Source: Baffinella frigidus
Lineage: Eukaryota > Cryptophyceae > Cryptomonadales > Baffinellaceae
Direction of reading: 5' to 3'
Length of the DNA stretch: 10,843 nucleotides
Assembly: GCA_026770585.1 (NCBI GenBank)
Contig: MU647346.1
Span: 40,236 to 51,078, forward strand
Both the position numbers and the translations under genes were made by a program. The notes under the pieces are model-generated. The model was given only the letters and a program-made list of their open reading frames with translations, did not search any database and had not been told where the DNA came from. This document shows, piece after piece, positions 6,923-10,843 of the stretch (position 1 is the stretch's first letter; every line of letters starts with the position of its first letter).

Positions 6923-7238
6923 CAACCGCGAGTCGCACTCCCGTCGCCGAGGCTGCCAGCGATGGAAATCGCCGAGTCAGACGCGCGCAGTCAGGTGCTT
7001 GTTTGGGAAATCAAGTCCCTGATTGAACTGTTTTCCACCTAGACAACCGCAAGACGCACTACTGTCGCGGAGGCTGCCAGCCACGCCAGGAAACATGCTT
7101 CACGATTGAGGGTTGCCAAGTAGGAGGGGCGTCGGCTTAGGGGTGTCGACTAAGCCAGGAAACCAACATGTCAGACGCGCGCAGCCAAGGGGTGGCTTTA
7201 GAGATCAAGTCCCTGATTGAACCGTGTCCCGCCTAGAC
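6923..7238 (+). repeat. Imperfect tandem duplication with an internal insertion
   Basis: Unit 1 (6923-7044) and unit 2 (7045-7238) both run AACCGC-AG-CGCACT, GAGGCTGCCAG, GTCAGACGCGCGCAG, ATCAAGTCCCTGATTGAAC, CCTAGAC. Unit 2 is longer by about 72 bp, an insert bracketed by GCCAGGAAAC repeats. Confidence 0.88.
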
Positions 7239-7333
7239 AACCCTCCCCTGGCGAAAAAAGGGTGTCAGAATGGCAGACGACGCCGTCGAGGCAGGCAGGG
7301 CATGTGGCAGAGATAGGGAGGGCATGTCTTCAT

Positions 7334-7477
7334 CCGGGAAAAGGTTTAATTTAAAAGAAAATGGACAGTCAAACCGGAGTCTTCCCTAATTAAATTTACT
7401 TAGGGCCCTATTGACCTTCTTCCAACTCCTATGGACACATGGGGATCCATTTCCTTTTAAATTAAACATGTCCCCGG
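7334..7477. mobile_element. A/T-rich palindromic element
   Basis: The left arm CCGGGAAAAGGTTTAATTTA and the complement of the right arm (CCGGGGACATGTTTAATTTA) agree and continue through AAAAGAAAATGGA/AAAAGGAAATGGA. The interior carries TTAGGGCCCTATTGACC, close to the family 2 core. The arms are far more A/T-rich than the surroundings. Confidence 0.82.
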
Positions 7478-8380
7478 ATTAGTCTTCGACGCCGTGCCGG
7501 TCAAGCACCATCGCAGGCCTGTCGGAGGGCCCCGAAGAGGCGAAAGCGAGATGCGAAGGCGAGACACGGAGAGGGAGGGTCAGGGGTGGAGTCTGACCGA
7601 AGGGGATCACGATAGTTTCCGGCGGAAAGCCAGGCCCGTGTGCATTCTCGATGTAGAACCTGTATGGGGGGTCGGTCGAGCGTCAGTGAAAAAACGGGAG
7701 GTGAGGGAGAGCAAGCAGAACCCTGAAATGAAGCAATTGCCGGTGGAAGATGCGGTAGACTCTATCTGTGTGTCTCGTCGCGTAGACCCTACATCTTCCA
7801 CAGGCCAGGAAAACAGTGACTGGAACAAATGACGAAAAGAGTGAGTGCACGGATAGAAGCGGGGGATGCGAAGGGGGGGGGGGGGCAGACTCGGCAGCGC
7901 CGCGCGATTTGTCGGCAACGATTTCGATCCAGCGTCCGAGGAGGTCTCGTCTTGGAAGTTGACTTGCGCGAGACGTTGCGTCGTTGTTGATGCCCACCTG
8001 CCCGCCGCCAGGATCCTTGACATGTGTGTGGTGCAGTGCGTGCGTGTGTGCGTGCGTGCGAGCATGCGCACCAGGAGCCGTGACGCGTGCTTGACCTCAA
8101 GAAAGGGAGAGCGAGCGAGCGAGCATGCGGCGGACCTTCTTGCAAGTGTGTGCGTGCATGCGTGTTTCCGTGCTTGTTTGTTGCAAGTACGAGCGAGCAT
8201 GTAGTGGCGATCAAACCCACGCCCCGCCACGGCGCGGAGAGTCCCGGACCAGGCACGGTCAACTTGGAGGCAAGGCGAGACACGCCCGGACGCCAGACAC
8301 ACTCGGGACCGCAGCCACGGGAGCGTACCGCCCATTCATCTAAAAAGCTCACGCCACCGAGGTACTTAGAGACTATGGTT
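7478..8380. other. No credible gene; mixed low-complexity and unique sequence
   Basis: Overlapping open frames occur on both strands (for example 7494-7832 + and 7607-8335 -), but none shows a recognisable domain. It includes a poly-G run (7867-7883), GTGC/GTGT repeats (8023-8070) and the left copy of an inverted repeat (7683-7825). Confidence 0.55.
7683..7825 (-). repeat. Dispersed inverted repeat, left copy
   Basis: The reverse complement of this stretch aligns with 8592-8735. The best-conserved part is GGGTCTACGCGACGAGACAC followed by ACAGA-AGAGT, with patchy similarity on either side through TCAGG-TT and CTCTCCCTCAC. Ends are approximate. Confidence 0.8.
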
Positions 8381-8470
8381 TGCCTACGGTAGGAGCCCCC
8401 CTCCTACGACTTTTAAAGTCTTTTTTGTTTAAAAAGTCGTAGGAGGAGGGGGGGTTCCTACCGTAGGCTA
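8381..8470. mobile_element. Small palindromic element related to the family 1 arms
   Basis: TGCCTACGGTAGGAGCCCCC is mirrored by GGGGGGTTCCTACCGTAGGC, with inner arms CTCCTACGACTTTTAAA and TTTAAAAAGTCGTAGGAG around a T-rich loop. GCCTACGGTAGGAG also occurs at 4305-4318, and AAAAAGTC lies beside the loop in both elements. Confidence 0.82.
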
Positions 8471-8591
8471 AGGGGTCCGCTGGCGTTAGCTTGTGGCATT
8501 ACCATGCTCGGCAGTCTCACAACGGCATGCACGTGCTGGATGTTGGATGGTGAGTAGCAAGAGGCGCCCTGATGCAAGGTCCCGACTGTTC

Positions 8592-8735
8592 TCACCTCCG
8601 GGCTGCGCACGGAAGATAGGGTCTACGCGACGAGACACACAGACAGAGTACGCCGCCTTTTCACCCGTCAATCACTTCCTCTCAGGTTTCTCCGTACTCT
8701 GCCTCACTTCCCATGTTTCGCAGTGGGGAGAAGGG
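8592..8735 (+). repeat. Dispersed inverted repeat, right copy
   Basis: Counterpart of 7683-7825 in opposite orientation. The exact core is at about 8620-8643. Both copies can be read as GSTRRDTQ...SGF...LTS, but most differences change the amino acid, so coding selection is unlikely. Confidence 0.8.
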
Positions 8736-8853
8736 GAGGATACCGTGGCAGAGTCGAAGAGATAGGCGGGGCAGGGGTGGGGCGCGTCGGGAACAACCCC
8801 GAGGGCGAACGACTCGTTGCCGCGCACGCGCACCTTCCACCTGCCCCCGTCAA

Positions 8854-9240
8854 GCCCGTCAAGACCCCGCGGCTTCTCGAAATCGTGAACACCGAGTGTA
8901 CGAAATCGTGCACACCGTGCTTCGCATGCCCCCCCTTCCCTTCAGGCTGCCCCACGCCGATTCCGAGGTACAGGATACAGCACCGCAGCCCACACGAAAC
9001 TGCCCCGAAAAAGTGTGCCCGGGTGCAGTCGCGACTGACACCAAAACACGCCCGTAACTTGCCCGTCAAGACCCCGTGGCTTCTCGAAACCATGCCCCCC
9101 GAAAATGGTGCTCCACACACATGTTTTTCAGCACTCTTCCGGCCGACCTCGCCGATTACAAGGATACAGCACCGCCGCCCGCAGGAAACTGCCTCGAAAA
9201 GGTGCGCCCGTCTGCAGTCGCCAACCACGCCCGTGGGAAC
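8854..9240 (+). repeat. Imperfect tandem duplication of about 200 bp
   Basis: Units starting at 8854 and 9061 both begin GCCCGTCAAGACCCCG and CGGCTTCTCGAAA-like sequence, then share AGGATACAGCACCGC (8972 and 9161), GAAACTGCC-CGAAAA and TGCAGTCGC. The offset drops from 207 to 189 through an 18-bp length change. The change is a multiple of three, so frames stay open on both strands. Confidence 0.88.
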
Positions 9241-9758
9241 CACCAGAAACAAAACGGGACACACGCTGCTACGGCTGCCGATTTCGGCACAGGCGGGACC
9301 GCAGGACCACTGTCCCGCCACCGATCCTCATCAACTTCCTGCCTCCATGTCGCTTTCAAGGGAGTCCCAATGAGCAGGGCATCCACTTAGTAGCCATCGG
9401 GGACTTCGCTGATACAGTCCATCTAAACGAGGTGTACTAGAATATTGTCCATTGCCCTGGAATCCAACCGGAATTGCTCCTTGAATTCAAGGCGAAAATT
9501 AACTCGACAGGTGCTGAGTGGAGGGCGGTGGCAGGGCGCACCTCAAGACGCTGTCGGGAGCCTGGATGTCGCTCTGCGACAGAAGCATCACTGGACCCTG
9601 CGGCCACCAGCCCTGTCAGGCCGAGACAGATCGTCCCGCAGGCACACGTGCAAGCGGGACCCCGGGGAGGGAGAGACCTGCTGGGGAACATTCGGCGGGG
9701 GGCAGACAGCAAGTTGGTGGCCGCGAGGACCAATTCATCAACCACTCGATCAACTGTT
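9241..9758. other. No gene or repeat recognised
   Basis: GC-rich sequence with several overlapping open frames on both strands. None has a recognisable domain, and splice-like structure is not evident. Confidence 0.5.
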
Positions 9759-9826
9759 CAATCAATCAATCAATCAATCAATCACTCAATCACTCCATCA
9801 ATTATTCAATTAATAAATCAATCAAT
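9759..9826 (+). repeat. (ATCA)n-type tetranucleotide repeat
   Basis: CAATCAATCAATCAAT, then degenerate CACTCAAT/ATTCAATT units, ending AATCAATCAATGG. The Ser-Ile-Asn-Gln open frames across it are repeat artefacts. Confidence 0.95.
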
Positions 9827-9990
9827 GGCAGCCAGAGGCTCTCTCACAGAAAGTGGCACGGGTGGAGACCTTCGGGGCGAGGAAGGTAGTGCAATTTCCT
9901 CCCGGGAGAAGCTTAATCTGGAAGCCACTCTGCTCGGCCATCCGCATCTGCGCCGAAGCAACATTCTTCTCAGCGTTTCGCTCACCTCCT

Positions 9991-10144
9991 AGCTCTGTCC
10001 CACTTGAATGTGGGCTCCTCATCAATTCGCCCCCCCCCCAATTTCTCATGTGAATTTCCTGGGGGGGGGGGCAAAATTCAACTTGGAAATTGGGAGGGGG
10101 GGGGCGAATTGATGGAGAGACCAAATCAAGTGGGACAGAGCTAG
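9991..10144. mobile_element. MITE-like palindromic element with a 7-bp flanking duplication
   Basis: The left arm AGCTCTGTCCCACTTGA is mirrored by TCAAGTGGGACAGAGCT at the right. The arms continue through CATCAATTCGCCCCCCCC/GGGGGGGGCGAATTGATG and CAATTT/AAATTG. ACCTCCT directly flanks both ends (9984-9990 and 10145-10151), a likely target-site duplication. There is no coding capacity. Confidence 0.9.
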
Positions 10145-10151
10145 ACCTCCT

Positions 10152-10496
10152 GCGGACGTGCCCTCTGATGCGAGGCACGCGCTCAGCTCCCTCAGGTGGG
10201 GGGTACGCGCGCAGCTCGCACTCAGAGTGGGCGAGGAGAGGGCGAGACCGGCACCTGCGCAGCCTGGGGACACACGGGTCTGCCTGCTACACGAGGCTGT
10301 CGGGCCTGCCCGCAACCTGCTTGCGGCAGAGAGCGTGGAGAGAGCGAGACGCAGGGCCACCCTGACTGGCAGCGAGGCCTCTCGGCGCGAGGCGCGCCAC
10401 TCGAAATGCACCTCGCCAGAGGGGACGCACCTCGACAGGAGAGAGAGGCATCGACATGTCCCGCACCTCCCGCCGCAGGAGAGCCGCGTGTGTCTG
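10152..10496. other. No gene recognised
   Basis: GC-rich stretch with open frames in several phases on both strands, without any domain I know and without a clear repeat. Confidence 0.5.
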
Positions 10497-10557
10497 TTTA
10501 GGGTTTAGGTTTTAGGGTTCAGGGTTTAGGGTTTAGGGTTCAGGGTTTAGGGTTCAG
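10497..10557 (+). repeat. Interstitial telomere-type array, TTTAGGG/TTCAGGG
   Basis: About nine units: TTTAGGG forms interspersed with TTCAGGG, plus one TTTAGG and one TTTTAGGG variant. It sits between non-repetitive sequences, so it is internal in this window and not a free chromosome end. Confidence 0.93.
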
Positions 10558-10810
10558 TGACTGTGACACGTGTGAGTGGGTCTGCCGGTCACCGTCACAC
10601 GTCCACGCCCACCGTGTCAGCTCGCAGGCACCCACCGTCGCCCAGGCACCCAGCGGATTGCGGTGTATGCAGATCTCACGGCAGGCCTGTCTCCACCCCT
10701 CCTCCTCCTCCTGGGTGCGCTCGAGCGCGCCTGGAGCATGTTCCAGGCACAAGTTCTGGTGCGCTTGCCTTCTTCAGAGAAACAGTGGCGGGTGTGGCAC
10801 CGCGCTGCCA
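10558..10810. other. No gene recognised
   Basis: Mixed GC-rich sequence. The minus-strand open frame at 10540-10752 has no recognisable domain and runs into the telomere-type repeat. Confidence 0.5.
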
Positions 10811-10843
10811 GGGAGGGAGAGAGGGAGGGAGGGAGGGAGGGAG
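10811..10843 (+). repeat. (GGGA)n microsatellite reaching the window edge
   Basis: GGGAGGGAGAGAGGGAGGGA-type units continue to the last base, so the tract probably extends beyond the window. Confidence 0.9.

Noticed and set aside
7607-8335. 242-residue minus-strand frame
   Set aside because: It contains low-complexity His/Thr/Arg stretches from GTGC repeats plus one arm of a non-coding inverted repeat. No domain is recognised.
6923-9240. Repeats considered as a possible CRISPR array
   Set aside because: Only two copies per repeat, long and diverged units, no regular spacers, and a eukaryotic setting.
8704-9321. 205-residue minus-strand frame overlapping a 216-residue plus-strand frame (8723-9373)
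   Set aside because: Both run through the same tandem duplication in GC-rich sequence and neither has a known domain. Two long overlapping frames on opposite strands point to low stop density.
1-10843. tRNA, rRNA or spliced-leader genes
   Set aside because: No tRNA-like B box with a foldable cloverleaf, no rRNA core motif and no dinoflagellate spliced-leader sequence noticed by eye; a covariance-model scan would be needed to be sure.

Overview
This window looks like nuclear DNA from a single-celled eukaryote, probably an alga or other protist. It is GC-rich and gene-poor, with intron-split coding sequence, many microsatellites, short palindromic transposon-like elements and degenerate TTTAGGG/TTCAGGG telomere-type repeats. 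There are no bacterial operons, rRNAs or tRNAs. The telomere-type unit fits green algae, cryptophytes, chlorarachniophytes and alveolates. The T/C mixture (GGGTTYA) resembles the apicomplexan pattern, so an alveolate is possible, but I cannot name the organism.

Only one gene can be supported. It lies on the + strand at 419-4124 and is the C-terminal part of a DEG/ENaC/ASIC-family (amiloride-sensitive) sodium channel. I assembled six short exons: 419-505, 864-1022, 1756-1893, 2762-2844, 3312-3404 and 3881-4124. Introns are GT-AG and phases match at every junction. The join gives 267 residues ending in TGA: extracellular cysteine-rich thumb/palm region, last palm strand, GGxxG motif, G-V-S selectivity filter, second membrane helix and a short cytoplasmic tail. 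The N-terminal part (first membrane helix, finger, beta-ball) is not in the window and presumably lies upstream.

The introns hold most of the local structure. Intron 1 is unremarkable. Intron 2 holds a possible antisense coding remnant. Intron 3 holds a tandem duplication that copies the end of exon 3 with its splice donor, plus a palindromic element. Intron 4 carries C/T-rich and (GA)n tracts. Intron 5 carries a long (CT)n/(CA)n tract. Complementary GA and CT tracts therefore flank frame-neutral exon 5.

From 4125 to 10843 I see no credible gene. The region is a patchwork of hairpin-forming (MITE-like) elements at about 4207-4373, 4570-4688, 5132-5254, 5797-5922, 7334-7477, 8381-8470 and 9991-10144. 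It also holds tandem duplications (6923-7238, 8854-9240), an inverted pair of about 140 bp (7683-7825 and 8592-8735), a 28-bp perfect palindrome (5716-5743), microsatellites, and a telomere-like array at 10497-10557. The long open frames here are best explained by low stop density in GC-rich repeats.
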